DNA of 64,000 nucleotides from Planctomycetaceae bacterium (GCA_013823135.1 PNLP01000008.1:62001-126000), one strand, 5' to 3'. Positions 1 through 9,369 are shown, counted from the first letter of the stretch. A program made the numbers and translations. The notes: generated by a model not told the origin, from the sequence alone.

Positions 1-1
1 C

Positions 2-583
2 CAGCCCGTCGAATTCGCAGTGGATGTAACCGCGGCTCCCGAGATGGCAGCGTGGGCAAATCGCACTGCACAAACATGCGAGCGGGCTTACCCGATGATC
101 TGCGATGAACTCGCGGCCGAGGGGTTTCGACCGCCCTCGCTAATCCCGTTCGTCATTCGCCGTGATGCTTCGGGATTGGTCGGCGTGAGCGGCGGGCGAA
201 TCATCGCTTCATCGGGATACTTCGAAGCGAACCCTCACGACGTAGGCGCAGTTGTCTACGCCACTTCGCATGTCGTGCAGGCGTATCGTGGGAAGAGTCG
301 TCCCGGCTGGCTGGTGAATGGCATCGCCGACTACATCCGTTTCTTCAAGTTTGAGCCGGGTGCGATTGAGCCGCCCAACCCGCTTACAGCACGCTACGAC
401 GGCGACTCACGCGAGACAGCCGCGTTCCTCGCGTACCTCGTTGCGACCTACGACTCCTCTCTCGTTCGTCGGCTGAACGAGGCTCTCCGCAATGGGCAAT
501 ACACCGACGATATCTGGGTATCTCTCACCAAAAAATCTCTCCGCGAGTTGGGTGACGAATGGCACCGCTCGCTTCGCCGTTGA
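2..583 (+). CDS. Basic secretory protein (BSP) family protein, 5' end outside window, catalytic motif degenerate
   Basis: The reading frame is open to the first base of the window, so the N-terminus (probably with a signal peptide) is missing; the GTG at 20 is only an internal codon. The visible 190 or so residues match the BSP family of predicted secreted gluzincin-like peptidases: an early segment resembling DVSAAPEL, then the hallmark [13 protein letters not shown], then a C-terminal helix ending in EWHRSLRR. In active members the region before the hallmark carries HExxH; here it reads VYATSHVVQ, so the first His and the Glu are replaced and only the second His remains. I infer a non-catalytic or altered protein. 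The next gene begins about 40 nt downstream on the same strand. The family call is fairly firm; the activity is doubtful. Confidence 0.72.
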   Translation, partial: QPVEFAVDVTAAPEMAAWANRTAQTCERAYPMICDELAAEGFRPPSLIPFVIRRDASGLVGVSGGRIIASSGYFEANPHDVGAVVYATSHVVQAYRGKSRPGWLVNGIADYIRFFKFEPGAIEPPNPLTARYDGDSRETAAFLAYLVATYDSSLVRRLNEALRNGQYTDDIWVSLTKKSLRELGDEWHRSLRR

Positions 584-621
584 CTGGCTCTTTACATCAT
601 TCACACGCGGAGACCCGAATC

Positions 622-1641
622 ATGATCTCGCTCCGCCGGTTCGTCCGGCCCGCATTCACGTTGATCGAATTGTTGGTCGTGATCGCGATCATCGCGATTC
701 TGATCGGGCTGCTTTTGCCAGCCGTCCAGAAAGTTCGCGAAGCCGCGGCACGTGCAAAGTGCTCAAACAACCTCAAGCAGATCGGCCTTGCGCTCCACAG
801 CTATCACGCTTCTCGATTGCAATTTCCAGGGGGCCGGGCCGTGTTCCCGACGGGGTTAAGCGCCAGCCTGGGCGGCGCTCAAATGCCGGCATTCATGGCC
901 TATCAGTCCGCGAACCAACCCGGAATCGCTGCGGAAGAATTTGGCGGCTGGATGATCCGCATTCTGCCCCACGTCGAGCAAGACGCCGTACAAAAGTTGG
1001 CTGCCGGGAAGTCAGCCGCCAGCGACATTGACGCCGGTTTCGCCGCGATGGCCGCAACATCGATCCCCATCTATGTCTGTCCGTCGGCAGTTCCGCCTAC
1101 TGGTGGAACACCTCCGGCATCGCCATTGGTCGCTGCGAGTTATGTCGGCGTGACCGGAAGCGATGAGAACACGGACCCTTCTACCGGTCCTATTGGGATG
1201 AATGCGAACAACGGCATGTTCCCAGTCAAGACTCCGTTCGGACCTGACCCGAGCATCCGCCCCCGGGTGCAAATGATGAGCATTACGGACGGTCTGAGCA
1301 ACACAGTAGCGGTCGGTGAACGTCATGCCACACAACAGGGGATGACCTGGGTCGGGGCCGACTATCACACGCTGATGGCCTTCCCGAACCAGAACTCCTT
1401 TGGCGGAGTGGGTCCAGGCGGAGCATTCACATTCACCGCTTGCCCAGGTTCCCTGCCGGGACGGTACGCCCAATTTGTCGCAACCGATTCCTGCAGTCAG
1501 GACCGTTTCAACAGCCCGCACATCGGCGTGGGAACGTGGCTCCTCGCTGACGGCAGCGTCCGCACATTCAATTACTCGGCAGGAACGAGCGTGTTGCCAG
1601 CAATGGTGACCATCAACGGCGGAGAGGTGGTGCCGGAATGA
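622..1641 (+). CDS. DUF1559 domain protein with type IV prepilin-like N-terminus
   Basis: This is a 339-residue member of the DUF1559 (SBP_bac_10) family that is hugely expanded in planctomycetes. The N-terminus is a class III (prepilin) signal: basic leader, then [18 protein letters not shown] with the conserved Glu five residues after the presumed cleavage point, followed by the typical [20 protein letters not shown] helix. The C-terminus keeps the family ending [16 protein letters not shown] chose the ATG at 622 because the prepilin leader begins there; the frame is open further up to 559 but that adds non-homologous residues and overlaps the previous gene. The family is thought to be exported and membrane anchored as a pseudopilin; its substrate is unknown. 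The stop overlaps the start of the next gene (ATGA). Confidence 0.9.
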   Translation: MISLRRFVRPAFTLIELLVVIAIIAILIGLLLPAVQKVREAAARAKCSNNLKQIGLALHSYHASRLQFPGGRAVFPTGLSASLGGAQMPAFMAYQSANQPGIAAEEFGGWMIRILPHVEQDAVQKLAAGKSAASDIDAGFAAMAATSIPIYVCPSAVPPTGGTPPASPLVAASYVGVTGSDENTDPSTGPIGMNANNGMFPVKTPFGPDPSIRPRVQMMSITDGLSNTVAVGERHATQQGMTWVGADYHTLMAFPNQNSFGGVGPGGAFTFTACPGSLPGRYAQFVATDSCSQDRFNSPHIGVGTWLLADGSVRTFNYSAGTSVLPAMVTINGGEVVPE

Positions 1642-2102
1642 TCACCCAAACCAACCGCATTCGCCGTACGATCAGTCGGTTGTTTGTTGTGGCTGTGGTC
1701 TTGATGATGACCGGCTGCGGGCAGCAATCCACTGATGTAACCGGGATGGTCACATCTCGCGGTCGCCCGGTGGTCTGGGGCACGGTGAGCATAATTGGGT
1801 CGGATCAGATGACCTATTACGCACCCATCCAACTGGATGGAACCTTCACGGTCACAGGTGTTCCCGTCGGACAGGCGAAGGTTGGCGTGTACAGTCCCGA
1901 CCCGTACTTCGAGTTGCCGGTGTCGCGGGCGGTCAAATTGCGGATTGAAGAGGCACGTCGTGCTTCTGGAGTCGTCACGCCCCCGAAGCCGCCAAAGGGG
2001 CAGTGGATAAAGCTTCCGACGAAGTATTCCGACCCGCTATCGTCCGGGATCGTCGCCGAGCTGACGGCCCCTACAATGCCGCTCGACATCCGGCTGGATT
2101 GA
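1638..2102 (+). CDS. Small lipoprotein with carboxypeptidase-regulatory-like beta domain
   Basis: A 154-residue protein with an N-terminal basic region, a hydrophobic stretch and the lipobox LMMTGC, so Cys27 is the predicted lipidation site. The rest resembles the small transthyretin/CarboxypepD_reg-like lipoproteins that planctomycetes place directly after DUF1559 genes: [19 protein letters not shown] followed by [19 protein letters not shown]. The start overlaps the stop of the DUF1559 gene by 4 nt, which implies translational coupling and a joint role, perhaps in the same envelope assembly. No enzymatic motif is visible. The architecture is clear; the function is unknown. Confidence 0.82.
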   Translation: MITQTNRIRRTISRLFVVAVVLMMTGCGQQSTDVTGMVTSRGRPVVWGTVSIIGSDQMTYYAPIQLDGTFTVTGVPVGQAKVGVYSPDPYFELPVSRAVKLRIEEARRASGVVTPPKPPKGQWIKLPTKYSDPLSSGIVAELTAPTMPLDIRLD

Positions 2103-2146
2103 ATCTTGAGTAGCTACAGTTCCCACTGTCAGAACATCGCTACATT

Positions 2147-2180
2147 GACGCGGGCCGAAGAGCGATCCTCGGCCCGCGTC
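2147..2180. terminator. Perfect 12-bp hairpin after the lipoprotein gene
   Basis: GACGCGGGCCGA and TCGGCCCGCGTC form a perfect 12-bp stem around a 10-nt loop, 45 nt after the lipoprotein stop and 130 nt before the M48 peptidase gene. No clear T tract follows, so this may be a factor-dependent terminator or an mRNA-stabilising hairpin. Confidence 0.5.
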
Positions 2181-2311
2181 GCAATTCGCGACGATGGAGT
2201 GGCCGTCGGCGACAAGATCATCTCACTCGTGCTGTCGCTTCCGCTTGACACTCGCTAGAATTTTCACACGCTAGTATGGAGGCCCGTTCCTTCCTGGCGA
2301 GGCGACGCCAC

Positions 2312-4642
2312 ATGGCCGACATCAGCACGCTGTATCCTCCGACCCCGGCGTCAGTGCCGGTAGACTTGACGAAACCGTCCGCGAACTACCGGTCCCGTGT
2401 GCTTCTGGTTCTGGCGTGTCTGCTACTCTTCGTCGGCATCTACCTCTGCCTTACCGCCGGCTCAGCGTATGCTTGCTACGCCTGCTTTGCCTGGCTCGCG
2501 GAAGACGAACCGAGGCCCACACCACTCCCCGCCCAGCAGATCAACCCGCGAACAGGTTATCGGACCGCACCAGCGCAGCAGGTCCGACAGCAGCGGAGCG
2601 AGAAGCCTGTTGTCTGGCTTTTCATCGGCGGGATCGCGTCTGGCTTGCTCTTCCTGTTTCTGGTGAAGGGTCTCTTCAAACGCTCCCAGTACGATCCGGG
2701 CGTGCGTGTGGAGGTCACCGAAATAGAGCAACCCACTCTGTTCGCGTTCATCAGGCAACTCTGTAAGGACACCGGCGCTCCTTTTCCGCACAAGGTGTTC
2801 CTCACGCCAGACGTCAACGCGGCCGTGTCGTTCCAGGAGTCGCTGCTAACGCTCGTCTTTCCGACGCGTAAGAACCTCATCATTGGGCTTGGTTTGGTCA
2901 ACCGGTTGAACTTGAGCGAGTTCAAAGCGGTGCTCGCCCACGAATTTGGCCACTTCTCCCAGAACAGCATGGCGCTCGGCAGCTACGTCTACACCACGAA
3001 CCGCGTTGTGGGCGACATCGTCTACGGGCGTGACTGGCTCGACGACCTACTTGCAGCCGCTGGGCGGATCGACCTCCGCATCTCGGTCTTCGTTTGGACG
3101 TTCGCAGGGGGACTTTGGGTTCTGCGTAAAGCTCTTGAGGCTCTCTTCCGCGGGATCAACTTCGCTCACACGTCTCTGTCGCGGGAGATGGAGTACAACG
3201 CCGACCTTGTGGCTGCGAGCGTGACCGGCAGTGATGCTCTCGTGTTCGCTTTGGCTCGGCTCGACCTCGCGGGCGACGCGCTCGGTCAAGCGTGGTCCGA
3301 CCTCAGTGTTGCGGCCGATCACAAACGGTATTCGCGTGACCTGTATTTCCATCAAACGAAAGCCGCGGAGTATCTGAAACTTCGCCTCAACAACCCGATG
3401 CTCGGCGAGGTTCCACCCCTTCCAGACGACCCGACTCAAACGGTGCAGGTCTTCAAACCGGAGGACACCAGCGTTCCAAAGATGTGGGCCACTCACCCAT
3501 CAAACCACGACCGTGAGGCGAACGTGAAGTCTCGCTACTTTCGTGGCCCAACGGACGAGCGTTCCCCGTGGGAGTTGTTCGCCGATCCTTCAAAGGTGCG
3601 AGAATTGGTAACGCGACGGGTCTACGAAGTCGCTCAAAAAGCAAAGCCGGAACAGCTTGAAGACCCCGAGGCCGTGCAAGAGTTCATAGACACTGAGCAT
3701 GCCGAGACGACCTATCACCCGCGTTACCACGGGTTGTACGAGAACCGCTACGTCAAGCCCGGCGACATCGCGGAACTTTGCGTGCGGTCAAGCTGGGAAG
3801 AGTTCGAAGATCGGTCGCGACTCGCCGAGGCTCACGCACAACTCTACGGCGACGAACTCAAGACCCGCATGGAGGCACACAAGGCCCGGCAGGAAGAGTT
3901 GACCAAGCTGGCCCGCGTGACTCACGGCGCTGTGGAACTTACCGGCAAGGACTTCGAGCATCGCGGCCAGCGCTACCGATTGACCGACGCTCCACAGTTA
4001 CTCAAGCAGGTCGAGGGGGAGGTGGACGCGGACTACGAGTGGATGCACGCCCTGGATCGACAGGCGTTCCGTGCCCACTACGCGATGGCGGCGCACCTTG
4101 GCAAGGAGGATCGGGCTTCGTTGGAAGAATGGTACCGTTTCCACACTGCTGCTCAGAACATCCACACCGTTCTTGTCGCACAGTCGCGTGAGATCGGTTA
4201 CACCATTGCGGCACTCACCGGGCAACGTCAACTTGAACAGGCAGAATTTCAGAATGCACTGGGCGTGTTTCGGACTGCCGCCCGGACGCTGCGAGAGGTG
4301 ATCGTTTCGGCACATTCACTCCGACTCCCGCCCTTGAAGAATCTCCCCGCCGGGGATCCGCTCGGTCAGTTCCTGTTGGCAGAGCCGCTGATCCGCGACC
4401 TCGCCGCGGACACCCAAACGCTGGACGGGGTGTGGATCAACGACCTGTCAAGACAGGTTGGGGAAGCTCGCGAGAAGCTCACCCGCATCTTGTTCAAGAG
4501 CCTCGGTGGCCTGCTCGCCTTGCAAGAGCAGATCGCCGAACGGTGGGCCGCCCCAGTGCCAGTGGCGGAGGAATCCACCCTCGCCACGCCGAAGGTGCCC
4601 GGCGATCCACAAACCGACAATGGGGTGGCCAATCCCGAGTGA
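2312..4642 (+). CDS. Membrane-associated M48 family metallopeptidase
   Basis: A 776-residue zinc peptidase of the M48 (Ste24/HtpX) type. Two hydrophobic segments lie at about residues 15-45 and 90-112, and a third follows the active site near 250-265. The zinc motif LAHEFGHFSQ gives His210, Glu211 and His214, and the third ligand is Glu294 in MEYNADL. A long C-terminal half of about 400 residues, rich in charged helices, is beyond the normal M48 core and resembles the extended planctomycete/actinobacterial members. I prefer ATG 2312 (preceded by GGCGAGG) over the ATG at 2276, because the protein reads naturally from MADISTLYPPTP. Known M48 enzymes do membrane-protein quality control; the substrate here is unknown. 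It stands alone, facing a minus-strand gene. Confidence 0.88.
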   Translation: MADISTLYPPTPASVPVDLTKPSANYRSRVLLVLACLLLFVGIYLCLTAGSAYACYACFAWLAEDEPRPTPLPAQQINPRTGYRTAPAQQVRQQRSEKPVVWLFIGGIASGLLFLFLVKGLFKRSQYDPGVRVEVTEIEQPTLFAFIRQLCKDTGAPFPHKVFLTPDVNAAVSFQESLLTLVFPTRKNLIIGLGLVNRLNLSEFKAVLAHEFGHFSQNSMALGSYVYTTNRVVGDIVYGRDWLDDLLAAAGRIDLRISVFVWTFAGGLWVLRKALEALFRGINFAHTSLSREMEYNADLVAASVTGSDALVFALARLDLAGDALGQAWSDLSVAADHKRYSRDLYFHQTKAAEYLKLRLNNPMLGEVPPLPDDPTQTVQVFKPEDTSVPKMWATHPSNHDREANVKSRYFRGPTDERSPWELFADPSKVRELVTRRVYEVAQKAKPEQLEDPEAVQEFIDTEHAETTYHPRYHGLYENRYVKPGDIAELCVRSSWEEFEDRSRLAEAHAQLYGDELKTRMEAHKARQEELTKLARVTHGAVELTGKDFEHRGQRYRLTDAPQLLKQVEGEVDADYEWMHALDRQAFRAHYAMAAHLGKEDRASLEEWYRFHTAAQNIHTVLVAQSREIGYTIAALTGQRQLEQAEFQNALGVFRTAARTLREVIVSAHSLRLPPLKNLPAGDPLGQFLLAEPLIRDLAADTQTLDGVWINDLSRQVGEAREKLTRILFKSLGGLLALQEQIAERWAAPVPVAEESTLATPKVPGDPQTDNGVANPE

Positions 4643-4660
4643 TCGTGAGAGTCAGACGGG

Positions 4661-5692
4661 TCAATAGCGCTGCGATACCTTGTGTTGCGTTGTCGCCGGC
4701 CGCAATGCCTCCCCGAGCGCATCGAGCTTTCGCGCAAGCGCCTCGCCCTCACCCGTCCCCGCCAGCGCACGGGCCGCCTCTCGTTCCTGGTGGAGCATCA
4801 CGACCAACAGGTCCGTCACGACGACAGTCGTGAGCCACTTGCTTGCCAGCACTTTCGCCACCACGCCCAGTACCCAGATCGGATCAACCTGCCCAACCCA
4901 CGACCGCAGCAGCGGGTGCTCCTCGACAAACGCGATGAGCAGCCCTGCCCCCATGCACGCAAGCACAAGTTGCACAACACCGATGTTCCGGGTGATACGA
5001 ACTGCTTGTTCGGGTGTGTTGCGCAGCCGTAACCAGCGAACGGCCAGAAGTGAGACAACCGGCGAGCAGGTGAGGAGCAACAAGCCCAGGTAAGGTTTGA
5101 TGTGAAATGCCAGATGCGTGAGCACTCCGAGCGGAATCAGGTACGCGGCGATGCAGGCTGGAGCCGCGAGGAGCGTGATCTGGCCGGGTGCTCGCGATTC
5201 TGGGAGAAACCGCTTGAGTACCAGGGCAGCCTTCAAGGCGCCCGGGAGCAGCGCAAAGAAGGCTGGAGCAGTCACCGTCACCAGATAGCGGACCTGGGAA
5301 GTGGACGTTCTGAGTGCGTCGCCAGCGTCCAGATTGAAGACGTGCGAAATTGGCAGAAGCAGAATCGGGAGCGGCCCGAGTACCCACACCACCCAAGCGG
5401 CACGTGCAAGTCGACTCGAACGCCCAAGCCGCCGCCACGAACGGAGACCGGCCAGGGCCAGGCAAGCACCCACCAACCCTGGGCTGAAAGTCCCGATCAG
5501 GACCAGCAACAACCCAATGACCAGCCAGGTTGAGGGCTGCTCGTCCTCGAACTGGACGTGGAGTTCAGCTGTCGAGCCGTGCACCACGAAGCCCACGGCG
5601 GTTGCGATGAGGGCAGCGGCCAGTGTTCGGTGACGCCACGCCGCATATGCCCCAGGGAGGGCGTCGGGGTCATGTGAGACGTGAACGGGCAA
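4661..5692 (-). CDS. Polytopic membrane protein, unknown function
   Basis: A 343-residue hydrophobic protein with roughly eight predicted membrane helices, for example around residues 20-37, 55-83, 96-118, 135-160, 172-192, 197-214, 232-255 and 270-300, and a charged cytoplasmic tail with ERE and KLDALGEAL. I recognise no family motif. The likely start is TTG at 5692, seven bases after GGGAG; no in-frame ATG occurs near the N-terminus. It is convergent with the M48 peptidase gene, 18 nt apart. Planctomycetes often pair such proteins with peptidase genes, but no operon links the two here. Confidence 0.7.
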   Translation of the reverse strand: MPVHVSHDPDALPGAYAAWRHRTLAAALIATAVGFVVHGSTAELHVQFEDEQPSTWLVIGLLLVLIGTFSPGLVGACLALAGLRSWRRLGRSSRLARAAWVVWVLGPLPILLLPISHVFNLDAGDALRTSTSQVRYLVTVTAPAFFALLPGALKAALVLKRFLPESRAPGQITLLAAPACIAAYLIPLGVLTHLAFHIKPYLGLLLLTCSPVVSLLAVRWLRLRNTPEQAVRITRNIGVVQLVLACMGAGLLIAFVEEHPLLRSWVGQVDPIWVLGVVAKVLASKWLTTVVVTDLLVVMLHQEREAARALAGTGEGEALARKLDALGEALRPATTQHKVSQRY

Positions 5693-5739
5693 GCTTTACT
5701 CCCACGAAACGCAGGGTACCACGACAACCTGGAGGAAGA

Positions 5740-6555
5740 TCATGTGGCGCTGGCTGTGATGGCGGCGAACTCCTCGTCGGAAAGCGGCATTCTTCCCGCT
5801 GCGATATTCGCTTCCAGGTGCGTAAGGGAGGTCGTACCCGGGATCACGATGATGTTCGGCGACCGCCGAAGGAGCCAGGCCAGCGCACCGTGTTTGCTTG
5901 CGAGTGGAGCCTCACGTGCGAAGGGTTTTGCCGCCAGCGGCCCCCAGGGCAAGTACGCGATTCCGTGTGTCGTGCAGTAATCAACTACGGGATCGTCGGC
6001 TCGCTCGATCAAGTTGTATCGGTTCTGCACGGATGCAATCGGGACGATGCCGCGTGCTTCCTCGATCTGTGCGAGTGTGACGTTCGAAAGGCCGACGTGC
6101 CGCACCTTCCCCTCGCCACGCAGTTCGGCAATCGCCCCCACGCTGTCAGCAAACGGTACGTTCGGATCGGGCCTGTGGAGCTGGTACAGGTCAATCCGTT
6201 CAACGCGAAGTAGTCGCAGACTTTCCTCACATCGCCGGCGAAGGTTTTCGGGGCGGCCATCCGTGAAGACCTTGTCAGGTGCCGTCTTTTCAACGCCACC
6301 CTTCGTGGCAATCACGACGCCGGCGGGGTACGGTGCGAGCGCTTCGCCGATGAGTTCCTCGTTACAAGATGGCCCGTACGCGTGGGCCGTGTCGATGAAG
6401 TTGACGCCCAGTTCGACGGCACGCCGTAACAAACGCTTACCCGCTTCCCAGTCCGTGAAGCGACCGAAGTTGCCCGGCTGAGCACACAACCGCATCGCGC
6501 CGTACCCGATGCGGTTGACTGAGAGATCGCCACCAAGAAGAAAGGTCAGACTCAT
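5740..6555 (-). CDS. Aldo/keto reductase
   Basis: A 271-residue NAD(P)H-dependent aldo/keto reductase of the oxidoreductase (YakC/YeaE-like) branch. The tetrad is visible: Asp in FIDTAHAYGPS, Tyr in the same motif, Lys in VVIATKGG and His in LYQLHRPDPN. The cofactor-binding end reads NIIVIPGTTSLTHLEANIAA. I chose ATG 6555 because GGAG lies six bases before it and MSLTFLLGGDLSVNRIGYG is the usual family beginning; the longer frame from 6603 would overlap the upstream gene. The substrate cannot be told. It follows the M6 peptidase gene by 34 nt on the same strand and may be co-transcribed. Confidence 0.9.
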   Translation of the reverse strand: MSLTFLLGGDLSVNRIGYGAMRLCAQPGNFGRFTDWEAGKRLLRRAVELGVNFIDTAHAYGPSCNEELIGEALAPYPAGVVIATKGGVEKTAPDKVFTDGRPENLRRRCEESLRLLRVERIDLYQLHRPDPNVPFADSVGAIAELRGEGKVRHVGLSNVTLAQIEEARGIVPIASVQNRYNLIERADDPVVDYCTTHGIAYLPWGPLAAKPFAREAPLASKHGALAWLLRRSPNIIVIPGTTSLTHLEANIAAGRMPLSDEEFAAITASAT

Positions 6556-6589
6556 TCCGACTCCAAACTGTTGGCCGCGCGCGACCAGA

Positions 6590-8458
6590 TCATTGGTACT
6601 CATACCCGACGTGGAAGGTAATGCGGCCGTCGGGGAGTTTGCGGATATTCGTCACCCACACGGGCAGCCCACCGCCGAGTTGGCTCTTGCTCGATGGAAT
6701 GGTCGAGGGCGTGAAACTGTGGTTCGCCACACTTGGAAATGGCACCGAAGTTGGGAACGAACCCGGCCCGCGTGCCCCTTCGATGCCGTGCGATTCCTCG
6801 AGGATCGGCTTGTTGTTCACCACCCGCCAGATAAGCAAACCCTCGCCCGGTAGCTTTGAGTCCCAGCCTGTGCGTTTGCGGTTCTCCAACAGGAAATACT
6901 CGCTGCCGTCGGCCCGCACCATGATCTTGAAGCACTGATTCGGGTCGTCTTCGATGGGCGACAGCACGAGCTTCTGCTTCACCCGAGGGTCGAGCACGAC
7001 TGGCTTCACCCACCCGAGTTGCTCCTTGCTCCAGGCACAAAAGTGCTGCGGCCTTCCCTCCCCGATCTGGTTAGACATCGCACACCACTGCCACGCCCCC
7101 TCGCTTCCCGGTTGCTCCGGGCGAGCGTAGAGGTCCGGCAGGCCGAGCATGTGACCGAACTCGTGGCAGAACACGCTGATGTCGTTCATCCGGCTGCCGC
7201 CCTCCTGAACGATGAAGTAGGGTAGCGACCGCCCGCCATAGTTGATGCTCGCACGGTGCGGCCAGTACAACCCGCCGCGGGTCGTGTTCACCCGGTCACC
7301 CGCATACAGGAAGAAAATGCCGTCGTACTCCTTCAGGGAATCCTTGCCGTTCTTTTTCGTGTACAAGTCCAGTGACTCGGTCAGCAGGGCGGTCTTCTCC
7401 TTCGTGCTTGTGCCACTGCCTGTGGAATAGTCGAGGCGTTTCTTCGAGACCTCCACCCAACCCAGGAAGCTGCCTTCAACCTTGAAGTTGCCGTAGCTCA
7501 ACTCCTTGTAATAGTCGTTCATGCTCCCGTAGACTTTCTGCCCAGTCGCAGACTTGCCGGTGTACGTCCCCAGGCTGAACATCGACTCTTCCCAGTCCTT
7601 GTCGCTGATCTTCGCGTTGTGCTTCACATCCGGGTACTCAACACCAAGGATGGCGAGTCGGTACACTGGCTTCCGCCACGCTCGCGGGATGCGGTCGTCC
7701 CAGCTACCGCCCTTCCCCGCGGGTCGGTCTTCTGCAACGAGCACGGGCCGCAGTTCGAGTTTCTTCTCGCCGCGGAGCACGATCATTTCGAGGGGATCGC
7801 CGGCCACTTTGTTGCTGAGGTGATCGCGGAAACCAGCTTCACCATCAATGTCCTTGCCGTCGATCTTCAGCATGACGTCGCCGGACTTGAGACCAGCCTT
7901 GTCCGCGGGACCACCGGAGGTCACATCCATGAGCTTCACACCACCACCGGTGGCGTTACCGCCCAGGGTTACGCCGAGAATCGCGCGCCCGCCGGTGATG
8001 CTCAGCGGCTTGCTCATCGAAGTCAGACTCGCCGTCAGTTCGACCGGCTTGCTGCCTCGTCCAACGGTGAGCGAGACTTTCTCGCCGGCCAGCTTCGTGC
8101 GGAGGAGGTCGCGTACCACAAGTGCCGAGGCGACCGATTCCCCATCGACCTTCAGGATGTGGTCCCCTTCCTTCAAACCGGCCAACTCCCCGGGCGACTC
8201 AGGAGCAACAGCATCGACCACTGGCTTCCCGGCCTTCTCGGCAATCACGACCCCGAGATAGCCCGCCGCGACACTGGATCGGGTGCCGTTAAAGTTGAAC
8301 TCTTTGGGATCTGCCTTGGCGGCTTCCGACACGGTCTTGTAACCTCGCAGGTCGATGCCGGCACGGGGCGGCGGCGCAATCTCAGGGGCCGTCCAGGCAA
8401 CGGTCGTGATGAGAACGGTGGCCAGGATCGCGGCCGACATGCGGCGAGGATGTTTCAT
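6590..8458 (-). CDS. Secreted M6-like metalloprotease with two N-terminal PDZ domains
   Basis: A 622-residue exported protein with a signal peptide ending near VAWTAPEIA. Two PDZ domains follow: the first about residues 65-150 (YLGVVIAEKAGKPVV, GLKEGDHILKVDGESV), the second about 160-245 (ILGVTLGG, GLKSGDVMLKIDGKDI). The peptidase domain begins near 265 and contains VFCHEFGHMLGLPDLY, so His432, Glu433, His436 and Asp442 match the M6 (immune inhibitor A) zinc motif, with a Met-turn-like WCAMS downstream. It probably degrades proteins outside the cytoplasm. PDZ domains are common on serine proteases of the HtrA/Ctp type, so their fusion to an M6 core is unusual. The start is the ATG before a good signal peptide. 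Confidence 0.85.
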   Translation of the reverse strand: MKHPRRMSAAILATVLITTVAWTAPEIAPPPRAGIDLRGYKTVSEAAKADPKEFNFNGTRSSVAAGYLGVVIAEKAGKPVVDAVAPESPGELAGLKEGDHILKVDGESVASALVVRDLLRTKLAGEKVSLTVGRGSKPVELTASLTSMSKPLSITGGRAILGVTLGGNATGGGVKLMDVTSGGPADKAGLKSGDVMLKIDGKDIDGEAGFRDHLSNKVAGDPLEMIVLRGEKKLELRPVLVAEDRPAGKGGSWDDRIPRAWRKPVYRLAILGVEYPDVKHNAKISDKDWEESMFSLGTYTGKSATGQKVYGSMNDYYKELSYGNFKVEGSFLGWVEVSKKRLDYSTGSGTSTKEKTALLTESLDLYTKKNGKDSLKEYDGIFFLYAGDRVNTTRGGLYWPHRASINYGGRSLPYFIVQEGGSRMNDISVFCHEFGHMLGLPDLYARPEQPGSEGAWQWCAMSNQIGEGRPQHFCAWSKEQLGWVKPVVLDPRVKQKLVLSPIEDDPNQCFKIMVRADGSEYFLLENRKRTGWDSKLPGEGLLIWRVVNNKPILEESHGIEGARGPGSFPTSVPFPSVANHSFTPSTIPSSKSQLGGGLPVWVTNIRKLPDGRITFHVGYEYQ

Positions 8459-8600
8459 GGCATCAGGAGCGAGGGTGAGGATCGTCGGTGTTCCCAGGTG
8501 TACGTTGCCAGGGAACTGGGGAATTTCAACTGAACTTACCCCTGGGAAGGTCTACATGCAACGATGTTAAAGAACTGTGAATGTCTGCCGCAGAATATGA

Positions 8601-8638
8601 TTGACCGCTCAGTTATCGACGGTACACTGTCGACAGTG
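8601..8638 (+). promoter_or_regulatory. Promoter with overlapping palindromic operator upstream of gntR-type regulator
   Basis: TTGACC (8601-8606), a 16-nt spacer and TACACT (8623-8628) form a sigma-70-like promoter. A perfect 14-bp palindrome, CACTGTCGACAGTG at 8625-8638, covers the -10 box and the expected start point. It sits 39 nt before the GntR-family gene. FadR/FCD regulators bind short palindromes of this kind, so autorepression is a reasonable inference. Confidence 0.62.
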
Positions 8639-8676
8639 GACAGTCCACCCAACCAGAATGTTTTGAAGGCTGCCGC

Positions 8677-9369
8677 ATGCCGAACGCTGACCCAGCCGCA
8701 CCCCTGACGCGGCTTAGCCTTGCCGAGCAAGTTCGGGACCGCGTTCGCGAGGCGATCATCTGCGGCGAGTTCTCGGAGGGGAGCACCCTGCCCGAGCCGG
8801 TGATCGCAACCCGCTATCGCGTGAGTCGGGCTCCCGTGCGTGAAGCCTTGATCGCACTCGAACGCGAAGGGCTTATCACGTTCAACGACCGTGGTCGAAG
8901 CCGGGTGATTGAACTGACACCGCGTGTGTTCGAGGAACTGGTTGCCGTCCGCGTTGCACTCGAAGGGCCTGCGGCACGACTCGCGGCCGTCGCGGGGGGT
9001 AGCAAACTCGCAGCGGCCCTCGAAGAGAACGTGCGCCAGCAGGGTGAGGCCGCGACGTACCGTGAACTCACGCAACTCGATGTAGCATTCCACGAATCGA
9101 TTGTTCGGGCCGCGAAAAACGACCGCATCCTCGCCGCCTGGCTGACGGCGCGATCGGTGTTCGAGTTCTGGCTCGCCGCTGCATTTCGGGATGTCGAACT
9201 CGCCATCGCCCCGCGAACGCTGGCTGTCAACTCACACCGCCGGTTGCTGAAAGCCATTGTCGCCAGCGACCCGGACCAGGCTGAAAAGGCCGCGGTCGCA
9301 CACATCAACCGCTGGCGGTCGTACCTCCCCTCGGCTGCCCGCACAACGACATCGGAGGCCACCAAGTGA
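8677..9369 (+). CDS. GntR family transcriptional regulator, FadR/FCD subfamily
   Basis: A 230-residue DNA-binding regulator. The winged helix occupies about residues 12-78 (LAEQVRDRVREAIICGEF, YRVSRAPVREALIALEREG), the classic GntR pattern. The C-terminal all-helical FCD effector domain spans about 85-215, with the metal or acid-binding residues expected in LDVAFHESIV and NSHRRLLKAI. Such proteins sense organic acids or sugar acids and usually repress catabolic genes. The stop overlaps the next gene by 4 nt (GTGA), so the regulator and the PSCyt/PSD1 protein are one transcription unit. A palindrome over its own promoter suggests autoregulation. Confidence 0.92.
   Translation: MPNADPAAPLTRLSLAEQVRDRVREAIICGEFSEGSTLPEPVIATRYRVSRAPVREALIALEREGLITFNDRGRSRVIELTPRVFEELVAVRVALEGPAARLAAVAGGSKLAAALEENVRQQGEAATYRELTQLDVAFHESIVRAAKNDRILAAWLTARSVFEFWLAAAFRDVELAIAPRTLAVNSHRRLLKAIVASDPDQAEKAAVAHINRWRSYLPSAARTTTSEATK

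Noticed and set aside
2245..2277. Perfect TTGACA at 2245 with TAGTAT at 2272 as promoter of the M48 gene
   Set aside because: The spacer is 21 nt, too long for a normal sigma-70 promoter; only the -35-like box is good.
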